Assembly (NCBI RefSeq): GCF_014649755.1 | Contig: NZ_BMTQ01000020.1 | Location: 1 to 64,000, forward strand | Source: Streptomyces litmocidini | GTDB taxonomy: Bacteria; Actinomycetota; Actinomycetes; Streptomycetales; Streptomycetaceae | Reading direction: 5' to 3' | Length of the DNA: 64,000 bases | In this document: in pieces, positions 49,524 through 57,892 of the stretch | How the letters are laid out: every line of letters starts with the position of its first letter | How positions within the stretch are numbered: the stretch's first letter is position 1 | The notes under the pieces: model-generated | Told to the model about the DNA's origin: nothing | The model's database searches: none | What the model saw: only the letters and a program-made list of their open reading frames with translations | Translations under genes and position numbers: made by a program

Positions 49524-49673
49524 TCAGTCCTCGTTGCCGTTCGAGGTGCCGGCCGGGCCGCCGGGCGCCTCGTCCGGCTCGGCGACCGTGCGTTTCGGGG
49601 TGTAGCCGCGTTCCGTGGCCTCCTGCAGCAGTGCCGCCTCTTCGGGCGAGAGCTCGGGTTCGTGCGTCATCAT
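49524..49673 (-). CDS. Small acidic protein in CHAT operon
   Basis: A 49-residue peptide beginning MMTHEPELSPEEAALLQEAT, then ERGYTPKRTV and a Pro/Gly/Asp tail. Its ATG overlaps the stop of the DUF6338-like gene (ATGA) and its stop is 3 bp before the CHAT gene, so all three are translationally coupled. GGAGGAG precedes the ATGs at 49673/49670. A short helix plus disordered tail suggests a regulator, inhibitor or substrate of the CHAT protease. Too short for family assignment, but the coupling makes it very likely real. Confidence 0.65.
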   Translation of the reverse strand: MMTHEPELSPEEAALLQEATERGYTPKRTVAEPDEAPGGPAGTSNGNED

Positions 49674-50317
49674 CGCTCCTCCCCCGGCGCAGCCGCCGGT
49701 TCTCCGGGTTCGACGAGCTCCAGCACGTCGAAGTCCTCCGCCCGCAGCAGCAGGCCCGCCGTTCCGTGCACGCGCGCGCCGAACGACCCGTCGGCGCCCA
49801 TCACGCGCGCCGATTCGAGGTACAGCTCGGCCGGGTGGGGGTACGAGGAGGCGTACGACCGGTGGCCGTACCAGCCGCCCGCCCAGTTGCCGTCCTTCAG
49901 CCGTACGCGCACGAAGCACGCCTCGCGGTCGCGGAACGCGTGGTCCCAGGCGCTGGGCGTGCGCAGGAACCGGGCCCTGCGCCGCTGCCGGTCCACCAGG
50001 GAGACGGTGGCCGCCGCCCCGGCCGGCACGACGAGGAACAGCACCACGGCGACGAAGCCGACCACGCGCGGCCGCTCCACGAAGCCGTCCCAGCCGCCGG
50101 TTCCTCGCGCCAGGCGAATCAGCGCCGGCCCCGCCACCACGGCGTACAGGGCGTCCAGCGCGATCGACGCGACGATCGCCCGCAGCACCCGCTCGCCCAG
50201 ATCACGCTCACCGGGCACCGGCCCACGGCGGCGTTCCCGGACGAACTGGTAGGTGACCCCGGGCAGCACCAGGAGGACGAGCAGAACGAGTTGCGCGACG
50301 GTCGCAGGCGCCTGCAC
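49670..50317 (-). CDS. DUF6338-like membrane protein
   Basis: A 215-residue protein with three likely transmembrane helices: VAQLVLLVLLVLPGVTYQFV (residues 7-26), a middle one (RAIVASIALDALYAVVAGPA, about 46-65) and VGFVAVVLFLVVPAGAAATV (about 86-105). The C-terminal soluble part has CFVRVRLKDGNWAGGWYGHR, then SYASSYPHPAELYLESA and a LLRAEDFDVLELV end, matching the DUF6338 pattern with a beta-rich domain. It is the first gene of the CHAT operon. DUF6338 proteins are described only as conserved hypothetical; the link with CHAT suggests a membrane sensor or effector. Confidence 0.75.
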   Translation of the reverse strand: MQAPATVAQLVLLVLLVLPGVTYQFVRERRRGPVPGERDLGERVLRAIVASIALDALYAVVAGPALIRLARGTGGWDGFVERPRVVGFVAVVLFLVVPAGAAATVSLVDRQRRRARFLRTPSAWDHAFRDREACFVRVRLKDGNWAGGWYGHRSYASSYPHPAELYLESARVMGADGSFGARVHGTAGLLLRAEDFDVLELVEPGEPAAAPGEER

Positions 50318-50622
50318 TCGCCACCCCCATGTCTCACGGGCTCCCTTCGATCAGGCTACCGGCTTGCGCCTCCGGTCGCTGACGACAGGACGGACAAAGG
50401 CAGTTGGGGCACCTCCCGGTGAGCGGCGACCGGCCGTTCCCCCGTGGCGCCGGTCCCCCACCGCCCGCCTCGGCATGCCCGGCGACGGCGTCCGGAAGCA
50501 CGACGAACACCTCGGCCACCACTGGCGGCCGGGCCGGCGCGCTCCCCGCACCGCATGACGGAAGTCTTACGTGCACGCGTGGGAGACGCCGCCGGCGCGG
50601 CCCGCTGCGTAACGTCGCCGCC
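50318..50622. other. Divergent intergenic region
   Basis: 305 bp between the CHAT operon and the extended SDR. Both promoters should be here. GTCTTACGTGCACGCGTG (50566-50583) and CTGCGTAACGTC near 50604-50616 are possible -35/-10 elements for the SDR. No inverted repeat of operator quality noticed. Confidence 0.4.
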
Positions 50623-51687
50623 ATGCGTGTACTCGTCACCGGAGGAGCCGGGTTCATCGGCTCCCACATCGTCTCCGCCCTCAAGGCCCGCGGCCACGAC
50701 CCCGTCGTGCTCGACGCCCTGCTGCCCGCCGCCCACCCGGACACGCCGCCCCTGCCCGACGCGGAGTTCCTGCGCGCGGACGTACGGGACGCCGGCTCCG
50801 TGCGGGCCGCGCTGCGCGGTGTGGACGCGGTGTGCCACCAGGCGGCCATGGTCGGCCTCGGCAAGGACTTCGCAGACGCTCCCGGGTACGTGGGCTGCAA
50901 CGACCTCGGGACGGCGGTACTGCTGGCGGAGATGGCGGCCGTCGGAGTACGGGACCTCGTCCTCGCCGGGTCGATGGTGATCTACGGGGAGGGCCGGTAC
51001 ACGTGCGCGCGGCACGGCACGGTGCGACCCGGGCCGCGTCGGACCGAGGACCTGACGGCGGGCCGGTTCGAGCCGCGTTGTCCCGACTGCGGGGCCGAGC
51101 TCGCGCCGGGTCTGGTCGGCGAGGACGCGCCGGCGGATCCCCGGAACGTGTACGCGGCGACGAAGCTGGCCCAGGAGCACCTGGCTGCCTCGTGGGCCCG
51201 GTGCACGGAGGGCCGCGCCGTGTCCCTGCGCTACCACAACGTGTACGGGCCGGGGATGCCGCGCGACACGCCCTACGCCGGGGTGGCCTCGTTCTTCCGG
51301 TCCGCGCTGGCCCGCGGTGAGGCCCCTCGGGTCTTCGAGGACGGCGCGCAGCGGCGGGACTTCGTCCATGTCGGCGACGTGGCCTCGGCGAACGCGGTGG
51401 CCCTGGAGGCCGTGGGCGGGCTGTCCGCCGGGACGCTGACCGCGTTCAACACGGGCAGCGGCGATCCGCACACGGTCGGCGAGATGGCGTCCGCGCTGGC
51501 GGCGGCGTACGGGGGCCCGCACCCGGTGGTCACGGGCGAGTTCCGCCTCGGCGACGTACGTCACATCACCGCCGACTCCACCCGGCTGCGCGAGGAACTG
51601 GGCTGGCGCCCGGAGGCCGACTTCGCGCAGGGCATGACCGAGTTCGCCCGCGCGGGCCAGCGCGCGTCGGCGGGGGCCGTCGGCTGA
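50623..51687 (+). CDS. NAD-dependent epimerase/dehydratase (extended SDR)
   Basis: A 354-residue extended SDR. MRVLVTGGAGFIGSHIVSAL (1-20) is the NAD-binding motif and DAVCHQAAMVGLGKDF (about 68-83) the core strand. The catalytic Tyr-Lys is NVYAATKLAQEH (Tyr about 179, Lys about 183) with the Ser in LAGSMVIYGEGRY. An unusual insert with CARHG and RCPDC (about 128-152) may bind zinc. RYHNVYGPGMPRDTPYAGVA is the substrate-loop segment. Probably a UDP-sugar or dTDP-sugar epimerase. Its location next to a GT2-DUF2064-methyltransferase operon is a recurrent Streptomyces arrangement, suggesting a cell-surface glycan. Confidence 0.9.
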   Translation: MRVLVTGGAGFIGSHIVSALKARGHDPVVLDALLPAAHPDTPPLPDAEFLRADVRDAGSVRAALRGVDAVCHQAAMVGLGKDFADAPGYVGCNDLGTAVLLAEMAAVGVRDLVLAGSMVIYGEGRYTCARHGTVRPGPRRTEDLTAGRFEPRCPDCGAELAPGLVGEDAPADPRNVYAATKLAQEHLAASWARCTEGRAVSLRYHNVYGPGMPRDTPYAGVASFFRSALARGEAPRVFEDGAQRRDFVHVGDVASANAVALEAVGGLSAGTLTAFNTGSGDPHTVGEMASALAAAYGGPHPVVTGEFRLGDVRHITADSTRLREELGWRPEADFAQGMTEFARAGQRASAGAVG

Positions 51688-51711
51688 TCCCGCCCCTCCC
51701 GCACCGGCCTC

Positions 51712-51750
51712 GCGGGGGTCCACCGGCGTGTCCCGCCGGTGGACCCCCGC
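51712..51750. terminator. Shared bidirectional terminator
   Basis: GCGGGGGTCCACCGGCG, 5 nt, CGCCGGTGGACCCCCGC: a perfect 17-bp stem between convergent genes. Confidence 0.85.
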
Positions 51751-51801
51751 TGCGTGCGCGCGACCCCCGGGCCGGGCCGGGGCGGAAGGCCGGGGCAGGT
51801 T

Positions 51802-52911
51802 CTACGCGGGGGCCGGGAGGGTCAGTTCGAAGCGGCAGCCGCCGGGCACGTTGCGGACGTCGGCGTGCCCGGAGTGGGCTTCGACGATGCCCCGTACGAT
51901 CGCCAGGCCCAGGCCCGCGCCCGAGGGAGGGGTACGGGCCTGGCCGCCGCGCCAGCCGGTGTCGAAGACGCGGGGCAGGTCCTCGTCGGGGATGCCTCCG
52001 CAGGCGTCGGTGACGGACAGCACCACCGCGTCGGCGCGGCGTTCGGCGGCGACCGCGACGGTGCCGTCGGCCGGGGTGTGGCGGATGGCGTTGACCAGAA
52101 GGTTCGAGAGGACGCGGGTCATCTCCTTGCCGTCGACCTCCACGGGCAGGGGGGCGACGCCCGCGCCGGCCAGGTGTACGCCGTGTTCGCGGGCCAGGGC
52201 GTCCGCGCCCGCGAGGGCATCGCCGACCAGGTCGTAGAGGGAGATCCGGGTGGGGCTGAGGGAGAGGGCGCCCGCGTGGATGCGGGAGAGCTCGAAGAGG
52301 TCGGTGACCATGGAGTTGAGGCGGTCCACCTCGGCGCACATCTGCCGGTGGTAGCGGGTCGGGTCGGCGGCCATGCCGTCTTCGAGGGCCTCCGACATCG
52401 CGCGCAGACCGGCCAGCGGGGTGCGCAGGTCGTGCGAGATCCAGGCCACGAGCTCGCGCCGTGAGGTCTCCAGGGCCCGCTCGCGTTCGCGCGAAGCGGC
52501 GAGGCGTTCACTGGTGAGGGCCAGTTCGAGGCTGATCGCGGTGAGTTCGGCGGGGGCGGGCACCGCGGGAGCGGTGAAGGTGCCCTCCTCCCCGAAGTCG
52601 CGTGCCGCGCCGACGAGTTCCCGGCAGCGGCGCACGACCTGGCGGCCCAGCAGCAGCGCGGTCCCCAAGGAGACGGCGGCGGCCATCGCGACGACCGTGG
52701 TCACCACGGCGAGGTCGTGGGAGGAGAGGAACATCGCCCAGGCGACCGCGAGCGTCCCGGCGAGCATCGCGCAGACGGCGACGGCCGCGACGACCGCGAG
52801 GGACACGGCCACGCTGCGCCGGCGCAGTATCCGCAGCGCCACGGCGCCGAGGATCCCGGCGCCACCCGCGCCGAGGAAGGCGTGCAGGGCGATCAGCAGG
52901 ACGTCACGCAT
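51802..52911 (-). CDS. Sensor histidine kinase
   Basis: 369 residues with two N-terminal transmembrane segments (about 4-25 and 35-60) and possibly a third (VVTTVVAMAAAVSLGTALLL, about 69-88), then a HAMP-like linker. H box: LVAWISHDLRTPLAGLRAM (His about 160). N box NLLVNAIRHTPADG, G1 VTDACGGIPDEDL, G2 SGAGLGLAIVRGI. It partners with the overlapping response regulator (8-nt overlap). Only a very small extracytoplasmic part, so it senses through the membrane. Confidence 0.92.
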   Translation of the reverse strand: MRDVLLIALHAFLGAGGAGILGAVALRILRRRSVAVSLAVVAAVAVCAMLAGTLAVAWAMFLSSHDLAVVTTVVAMAAAVSLGTALLLGRQVVRRCRELVGAARDFGEEGTFTAPAVPAPAELTAISLELALTSERLAASRERERALETSRRELVAWISHDLRTPLAGLRAMSEALEDGMAADPTRYHRQMCAEVDRLNSMVTDLFELSRIHAGALSLSPTRISLYDLVGDALAGADALAREHGVHLAGAGVAPLPVEVDGKEMTRVLSNLLVNAIRHTPADGTVAVAAERRADAVVLSVTDACGGIPDEDLPRVFDTGWRGGQARTPPSGAGLGLAIVRGIVEAHSGHADVRNVPGGCRFELTLPAPA

Positions 52912-53725
52912 GACCGGCCTCCGTCGGGGCGTCTGCCGCCGCCCCGGCGCGGCAGGTCGGGTCCGGGGCTGCTTCGAAGCGGTATCCGGCGCCCCACACG
53001 GTCCGGATCAGCTGCGGATCGGCCGGATCCTCCTCGATCTTGGCCCGGAGCCTGCGGACGTGGACGGTGACCGTGGAGAGGTCCCCGAAGTCCCAGCCCC
53101 AGACCTCGCGCATCAGACGCTCCCGGCCGCAGACCTGACCGGCATGTCGCAGGAAGTAGGCGAGGAGGTCGAACTCCCTCAGGGTGAGGGCCAGTTCCGC
53201 ACCGCCCTTCGTAGCCCGGCGGGCGACCGGGTCGACCGACAGTCCGGCGGCGGCGAGCAACGGCTCGTCGGCCGGAACGGCCGAGGAGGCCCGGCGCAGG
53301 ACCGAGCGCACCCGCAGGACCAACTCGCGCGGGCTGAAGGGTTTGGTCACGTAGTCGTCCGCACCGACTTCCAGGCCCAGGATCCGCTCCTCCTCGTCCC
53401 CGCGCGCGGTGAGGATGACCACCGCCACGGCGGGGTTCCCGTGCTCGCGCGCACGCAGTCGGCGGCAGACCTCCAGACCGTCCATGCCGGGCAGCATCAG
53501 GTCGAGGACGACCAGGTGCGGCCGGTGCCGGGCCGCGGCCTCCAGGGCGGACGGGCCGTCGGCGGCGCGGTGCACGGTGAATCCGGTCCGTTCCAGATAG
53601 CCGGACACGACCTCCGAGACGGTCGGGTCGTCGTCCACCACCAGGACGCGGGCGCCCGTGACGGCGACGGGGACGCGGTCGGTGCCCGCGCCCTCGGACG
53701 TGGCCCGCTCGTTGCTGGATTCCAT
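52904..53725 (-). CDS. OmpR-family response regulator
   Basis: 273 residues. Receiver at about 24-140: VLVVDDDPTVSEVVSGYLER, phospho-Asp in LVVLDLMLPGMDGLEVCRRL and Lys in DDYVTKPFSPREL. Trans_reg_C winged-helix at about 165-255 with LTLREFDLLAYFLRHAGQV and TVHVRRLRAKIEEDP and GYRFE. The ATG at 53725 starts after a short upstream region; a 23-residue disordered N-terminal tail precedes the receiver. Divergent from the GT2 operon (115 bp away), which it may control. Confidence 0.92.
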   Translation of the reverse strand: MESSNERATSEGAGTDRVPVAVTGARVLVVDDDPTVSEVVSGYLERTGFTVHRAADGPSALEAAARHRPHLVVLDLMLPGMDGLEVCRRLRAREHGNPAVAVVILTARGDEEERILGLEVGADDYVTKPFSPRELVLRVRSVLRRASSAVPADEPLLAAAGLSVDPVARRATKGGAELALTLREFDLLAYFLRHAGQVCGRERLMREVWGWDFGDLSTVTVHVRRLRAKIEEDPADPQLIRTVWGAGYRFEAAPDPTCRAGAAADAPTEAGHA

Positions 53726-53840
53726 GGCACCAGAGTGACACCGCTGCCCGCCCCCGCGGACCCGGGTCCCCGCGGTTCCGGCACGTCGTCCGCGTTTCGT
53801 AAGGTCTTCCGGCGGCTTTCGGCGCCCGCCCGATCCTACG

Positions 53841-54566
53841 GTGTGGAGGGTGACTCCTTCTGCTTGCCGTCCGCCTGCCGCGGACCTCGTACTGCCCTGC
53901 CTCGACGAGGCGGAGGCCCTGCCCTGGGTGCTGGCGCGGGTGCCGGCCGGGTGGCGGGCGATCGTCGTCGACAACGGCTCCACCGACGGCTCGGCGGACA
54001 TCGCCCGCTCCCTCGGCGCCACCGTCGTGCACGAGGGCCGCCGCGGCTTCGGCGCCGCCTGCCACGCCGGGCTGCTCGCCGCCGACGCCGAGTACGTCTG
54101 CTTCTGCGACTGCGACGCCTCCATGGACCCCGGCCTGCTCGCCCCGATGGCCGCCCGGGTCGCGGCCGGCGAGGCGGACCTGCTGCTCGGCCGGCGCCGC
54201 CCGCAAGCCCGCGGCGCCTGGCCCGCGCACGCACGCGCCGGAAACATCGCCCTCGCCCGGATGCTGCGCCGCCGCACCGGTCTGCGCCTGCACGACCTCG
54301 GGCCGATGCGGGTGGCCCGCCGCGAGGCGCTGCTCGGCCTCGACCTGACCGACCGGCGCAGCGGCTACCCGCTCCAGATGGTGGTCCGCGCCGCCGACGC
54401 CGGCTGGCGCGTGGCCGAGACGGACATCCCCTACCTGCCCCGCTCGGGCAGGTCCAAGGTCACCGGAACCTGGCGGGGCACCTGGCACGCGGTGCGGGAC
54501 ATGCGCCGGGTCCTGGCCGAGGCGCCGGGCGCCGCTGCGGCACCGGCCGGGGGAGCGTCCGCGTGA
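53841..54566 (+). CDS. GT2-family glycosyltransferase
   Basis: About 241 residues. A GT-A domain like polyprenyl-phosphate mannosyl/glucosyltransferases: DLVLPCLDEAEALPWVLARV, then VVDNGSTDGSADIARSLGAT and YVCFCDCDASMDPGLLAPMA (DxD-like). A late RSGYPLQMVVRAADAGWRV (about 173-191) follows. It transfers a sugar from a nucleotide donor to a lipid phosphate or related acceptor. GTG at 53841 or 53850 are both plausible; the message may be leaderless because the A/T-poor TACGGTGTGG lies just in front. It overlaps the DUF2064 gene by 4 nt (GTGA). Confidence 0.85.
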   Translation: MWRVTPSACRPPAADLVLPCLDEAEALPWVLARVPAGWRAIVVDNGSTDGSADIARSLGATVVHEGRRGFGAACHAGLLAADAEYVCFCDCDASMDPGLLAPMAARVAAGEADLLLGRRRPQARGAWPAHARAGNIALARMLRRRTGLRLHDLGPMRVARREALLGLDLTDRRSGYPLQMVVRAADAGWRVAETDIPYLPRSGRSKVTGTWRGTWHAVRDMRRVLAEAPGAAAAPAGGASA

Positions 54567-55183
54567 GCACCCTCCTCGTCATCGCCAAGGCCCCGGTCGC
54601 CGGCCGCGTCAAAACCCGGCTGACCACGCGGTTCACGCCCGAGCAGGCTGCCGGCCTGGCCCGCGCCGCGCTCCGGGACACCCTCGCGGCGGTCCTCGCC
54701 GCTCCTGCCTGGCGCCGCGTCCTCGTCCTGGACGGACAGCCGGGGCCCTGGCTCCCGGACGGCATCGAGGTCGTCCCCCAGGGCACGGGCGGCCTGGACG
54801 CCCGGCTGGCCGCTGCCTTCGCCCTGGCCGACGGACCGGCCCTGCTCATCGGCATGGACACCCCGCAGGTCACCCCCGGCCTCCTCGCGTCCGGGCTCGA
54901 CTTCACCGGGGCCGACGCCTGGTTCGGACCCGCCGACGACGGCGGCTTCTGGGCGCTGGGCCTGGCCGAACCCGACCCGGCCCTGCTGCTCGGCGTGCCC
55001 GTGTCCGTACCGGAGACGGGAGAGGTGCAGCGCCGCCGGCTCACCGACGCGGGGCTGGCCGTGCGCGATCTGCCCGAGCTGTGCGACGTGGACACCCCCG
55101 CCGACGCGGAACGCGTGGCGCGGGCGGCTCCGCGCACCCGCTTCGCCGCCGTGCACTCCGGTCTGTGCGCGGCGGCCCGATGA
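54563..55183 (+). CDS. DUF2064 / TIGR04282-like glycosyltransferase
   Basis: 206 residues. It begins VSTLLVIAKAPVAGRVKTRL, the signature of the DUF2064/TIGR04282 family (GT-A-like sugar nucleotidyltransferase fold). Further conserved parts: ALLIGMDTPQVTPGLLASGL (D-x-P-x-x-T) and FGPADDGGFWALGLAEPD, then a C-terminal CDVDTPADAERV. The members are linked to glycan and arsenosugar pathways. Coupled by 4-nt overlaps to both neighbours (GTGA and ATGA). Confidence 0.88.
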   Translation: MSTLLVIAKAPVAGRVKTRLTTRFTPEQAAGLARAALRDTLAAVLAAPAWRRVLVLDGQPGPWLPDGIEVVPQGTGGLDARLAAAFALADGPALLIGMDTPQVTPGLLASGLDFTGADAWFGPADDGGFWALGLAEPDPALLLGVPVSVPETGEVQRRRLTDAGLAVRDLPELCDVDTPADAERVARAAPRTRFAAVHSGLCAAAR

Positions 55184-55839
55184 CCGCCCGGCTCACGGAT
55201 CCGGCCACCCGAACCTGGCAGGCCGATCCGTACGCCGACGCCCTGCGGACCGGGCGGGGCCCGCTGTACCTGCGCCGCCGCGACGGCCGGCTGCTCCCGC
55301 TGGAGGTCGAACGCTGGTGCGCCGAGCCCGACGCGGCCGACCACACCGTGCTGAGCCGCTGCACCGGCCCGGTCCTCGACATCGGCTGCGGGCCGGGCCG
55401 CCTGGTCGCCGCCCTCGCCGGCCTCGGGTACGCGGCGCTCGGCGTGGACATCACCCCCGAGGCGGTGGCCCGTACCGTACGGGCGGGCGGCAGCGCCCTG
55501 TGCCGGTCGGTGTTCGACCCGCTGCCCGGCGAGGGCGGCTGGCGCACGGTGCTGCTCGTCGACGGCAACATCGGCATCGGCGGAGACCCGGCCGCCATGT
55601 TGCGCCGCACCGCCGAACTCACCGCTCCCGGCGGCTCCCTGCTGGTCGAGGTGGCCGCCGCGGACGTCGACGAGCGGGTCGAGGTACACGTCGAGGACGG
55701 GAACGGCGGCCGCGGGGAGTCCTTCTGGTGGGCCCGGCTGGGCACCCGCGCTCTGTGCACCGTCGCGGGGGACGCGGGCTGGACGCCCTCGGGCACCTGG
55801 CGGGCGACGGGCCGGCACTTCGTACGCCTCACCCGCTGA
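55180..55839 (+). CDS. SAM-dependent methyltransferase
   Basis: 219 residues. Class I methyltransferase fold: VLDIGCGPGRLVAALAGLGY (about 67-86) is motif I, with GVDITPEAVARTV as motif II and LLVDGNIGIGGDPAAMLRRT (about 128-147) as motif IV. The rest has a beta-hairpin with HVEDGNGGRGESFWWARL. Substrate unknown, probably a product of the upstream two enzymes. ATG overlaps the previous stop. Confidence 0.88.
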   Translation: MTARLTDPATRTWQADPYADALRTGRGPLYLRRRDGRLLPLEVERWCAEPDAADHTVLSRCTGPVLDIGCGPGRLVAALAGLGYAALGVDITPEAVARTVRAGGSALCRSVFDPLPGEGGWRTVLLVDGNIGIGGDPAAMLRRTAELTAPGGSLLVEVAAADVDERVEVHVEDGNGGRGESFWWARLGTRALCTVAGDAGWTPSGTWRATGRHFVRLTR

Positions 55840-56087
55840 CCGCGAACTCCGGCGCACCGGACCACCGGGGCGGGATCCGCAGCGGTGCGGATCCCGCCCG
55901 GAGCACGACCGGTCGCGAGTACCGCCCCGGCGGACTTCGGGAACGACCGCTCGCCCGGCGTCACGGCACGCGCACCGGCGTACCCCGGGGTGGGCAAGGC
56001 CGATGGCCGCCACGGCGAGCTGCCGGTCGCGCAGGTGGTCGAGCGGCAGGACGGGGTGACGGACCGTCCGCCCGTGGTGGGCGTGAC
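55840..56087. other. Intergenic with decayed DNA
   Basis: Contains the methyltransferase terminator and then sequence without a continuous frame. On the minus strand short protein-like pieces continue from the oxidoreductase relic at 56088-56207. Confidence 0.4.
55868..55899 (+). terminator. Terminator of the GT2 operon
   Basis: GGGCGGGATCCGCA, GCGG, TGCGGATCCCGCCC: a perfect 14-bp stem with a 4-nt loop, 29 bp after the methyltransferase stop. Confidence 0.85.
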
Positions 56088-56207
56088 GACTCCGACCGCG
56101 GCTGTGACGCCGAGGAGCAGCCGGCGGCCGATCGCGGTCGCGGTACGGGCATCGCGCAGGCGCGCCCTGAAGGTGACGGGCGGCCCCGGAGGCAGGAGGG
56201 AACGCAT
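56088..56207 (-). pseudogene. N-terminal relic of a molybdopterin-dependent oxidoreductase
   Basis: From the ATG at 56207 the minus frame reads MRSLLPPGPPVTFRARLRDA then RTATAIGRRLLLGVTAAVGV, the opening of membrane-fused sulfite-oxidase-like proteins that typically follow the GT2-DUF2064-methyltransferase genes. After about 40 residues the sequence loses similarity. A G-rich ribosome binding site still precedes the ATG. The rest of the gene has been deleted or scrambled. Identification relies on a short match. Confidence 0.4.
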
Positions 56208-56321
56208 GCCCCCCTCACACCCCCGGCGAGGCCCGCCCGGGCTGCCGGAACACCTTACGGAACACGGACACCCGCGGTGGCACGGCCCACGGGCAGGCCG
56301 ATTCCTGGAACGCTTCCGCGG

Positions 56322-57794
56322 GTGAAGCCCCTTACCGCCCTCAGCCCTCGCGCCGCGGTCATGACCACCGCACTCGCCCTCGCCGCACTCACGACGGTCC
56401 TCGTCCTCACCCTCGTGCACGGGGGCCACTTCAGCGACCCCGTCGGGCTGTACTGGTGGTACGCGGCCTGCTGGGTGCTCTTCACCGCCACTCTGCTCGC
56501 CCTGCGCCGGGTCCCGGCCCGCCACGTCGCGTCGCTGATCGCCGCGGGGGCCGTCGCCGTCACGGTGACCGGACTGGTGGGACCACCGCGGACCAGCACC
56601 GACTCGTACCGCTACGCCTGGGACGGCCGCGTCCAGTCCGCCGGCGTCTCCCCGTACGACCACACCCCGCAGGACCCGGCGCTCGCCCGGCTCCGCGACC
56701 TCTGGCTCTTCCCCACCGGCGCCGCCTGCGAGGGCCCCGGCCTCGCGCCGATCCCTCACACGGGCGGCTCGCCCCGCTGCACCCGCATCAACAGGCCGGC
56801 CGTCCACACCATCTACCCGCCCGTCGCGGAGGCGTACTTCCTGGCCGTCGAGCAGCTCTCCCCCGTCGGCGCCCGGCACAAGCCGCTCCAGATCGGCGCC
56901 GCCGTGACCTCCCTCGGGGTCACGGGCGTGCTCCTCCTGATCCTGCGACGGCGCGGCGAAGGCGTCCACAGGGCCGCGTACTGGGCCTGGTGCCCCGCCG
57001 TCCCCGTCGAGGCCGTCAACAACGCCCACGTCGACGTCCTGGGCGTGCTCCTCACGGTGGCCGGGCTCGGCCTCGTCGCCTTCCGGGACCTGACCCGGCG
57101 GACAGCGGGCGGAGTGCTGATCGGCGCCGCCGTCGCCACGAAGCTGATGCCGGCCGTCGTCCTCCCCGGCGCGCTGTCCGGGGTCCGCCGCGTCCGCGAC
57201 GCGGCCGCCGTGCTGCTGCCCGCCGCGGTCTTCGTCGTACTCGCCTACCTCCCGTACGTCGTCCTCTCGCACGGCTCGGTCTTCGGCTACCTCGGCGGCT
57301 ACGTCCAGGAAGAGGGCTACGACGACGCCTCGGCCGGGTCCCGCTATTCGCTCCTGCGCCTGGTCCTGCCGGATGCCTGGTCGCTCCCCGTACTGGTCGT
57401 CGTCATCGCCGGCGTGTCCCTGTACGTGATGTGGCGCGGGGACCCGCGACGCCCCTGGAGCGGCGCCCTCCTGGTCACCGGCTGCGCCTTCGTCGTCCTC
57501 ACGCCCGGCTACTCCTGGTACGCGCTGCTCCTGGTCGCGCTCGTCGCTCTCGACGGACGTTGGGAGTGGCTGGGCATCGCGCTCGCGGGAGCCGCCGTCT
57601 ACGTCCTCGGCCCGGCCTTCGACTTCCGGCCGACGCTGAGCAACATCGCGTACGGCGCCGCGGTCGCCCTCGTCCTGTCCACGACCTGGGCCCGCCACCG
57701 GGCCACGGGGAAGGGAGCCGGAGATCCGGCCCCGGCCCCGGAGCACGGCCCTCCGATGCCACGAACCCCGGGCGAGACGAACGAAGCCGGGTAG
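56322..57794 (+). CDS. Polytopic mannosyltransferase-like membrane protein
   Basis: 490 residues, about 11-12 transmembrane helices, GT-C architecture. The first loop has STDSYRYAWDGRVQSAGVSP (about 86-105), with the acidic pair typical of GT-C enzymes, and HTIYPPVAEAYFLAVEQLSP in the next. PVEAVNNAHVDVLGVLLTVA is a conserved core motif and KLMPAVVLPGALSGVR follows. It uses lipid-linked sugars to glycosylate surface glycans, in keeping with the neighbouring GT2 that could make the lipid-linked donor. Long Pro-rich cytosolic tail. GTG at 56322. Confidence 0.8.
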   Translation: MKPLTALSPRAAVMTTALALAALTTVLVLTLVHGGHFSDPVGLYWWYAACWVLFTATLLALRRVPARHVASLIAAGAVAVTVTGLVGPPRTSTDSYRYAWDGRVQSAGVSPYDHTPQDPALARLRDLWLFPTGAACEGPGLAPIPHTGGSPRCTRINRPAVHTIYPPVAEAYFLAVEQLSPVGARHKPLQIGAAVTSLGVTGVLLLILRRRGEGVHRAAYWAWCPAVPVEAVNNAHVDVLGVLLTVAGLGLVAFRDLTRRTAGGVLIGAAVATKLMPAVVLPGALSGVRRVRDAAAVLLPAAVFVVLAYLPYVVLSHGSVFGYLGGYVQEEGYDDASAGSRYSLLRLVLPDAWSLPVLVVVIAGVSLYVMWRGDPRRPWSGALLVTGCAFVVLTPGYSWYALLLVALVALDGRWEWLGIALAGAAVYVLGPAFDFRPTLSNIAYGAAVALVLSTTWARHRATGKGAGDPAPAPEHGPPMPRTPGETNEAG

Positions 57795-57892
57795 GCAACG
57801 CGGCTCTCGTGCAGAACGGCGGCGCGCGGCGGAAAGGGCCTGCGCCGGCGAGTGCGAGCGGGTGCGATGAACACGCCCGCGACCGGGCCGAG

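Noticed and set aside
47001..50252. A 1,083-residue plus-strand open frame
   Set aside because: Antisense shadow of the CHAT gene; no domain and no ribosome binding site.
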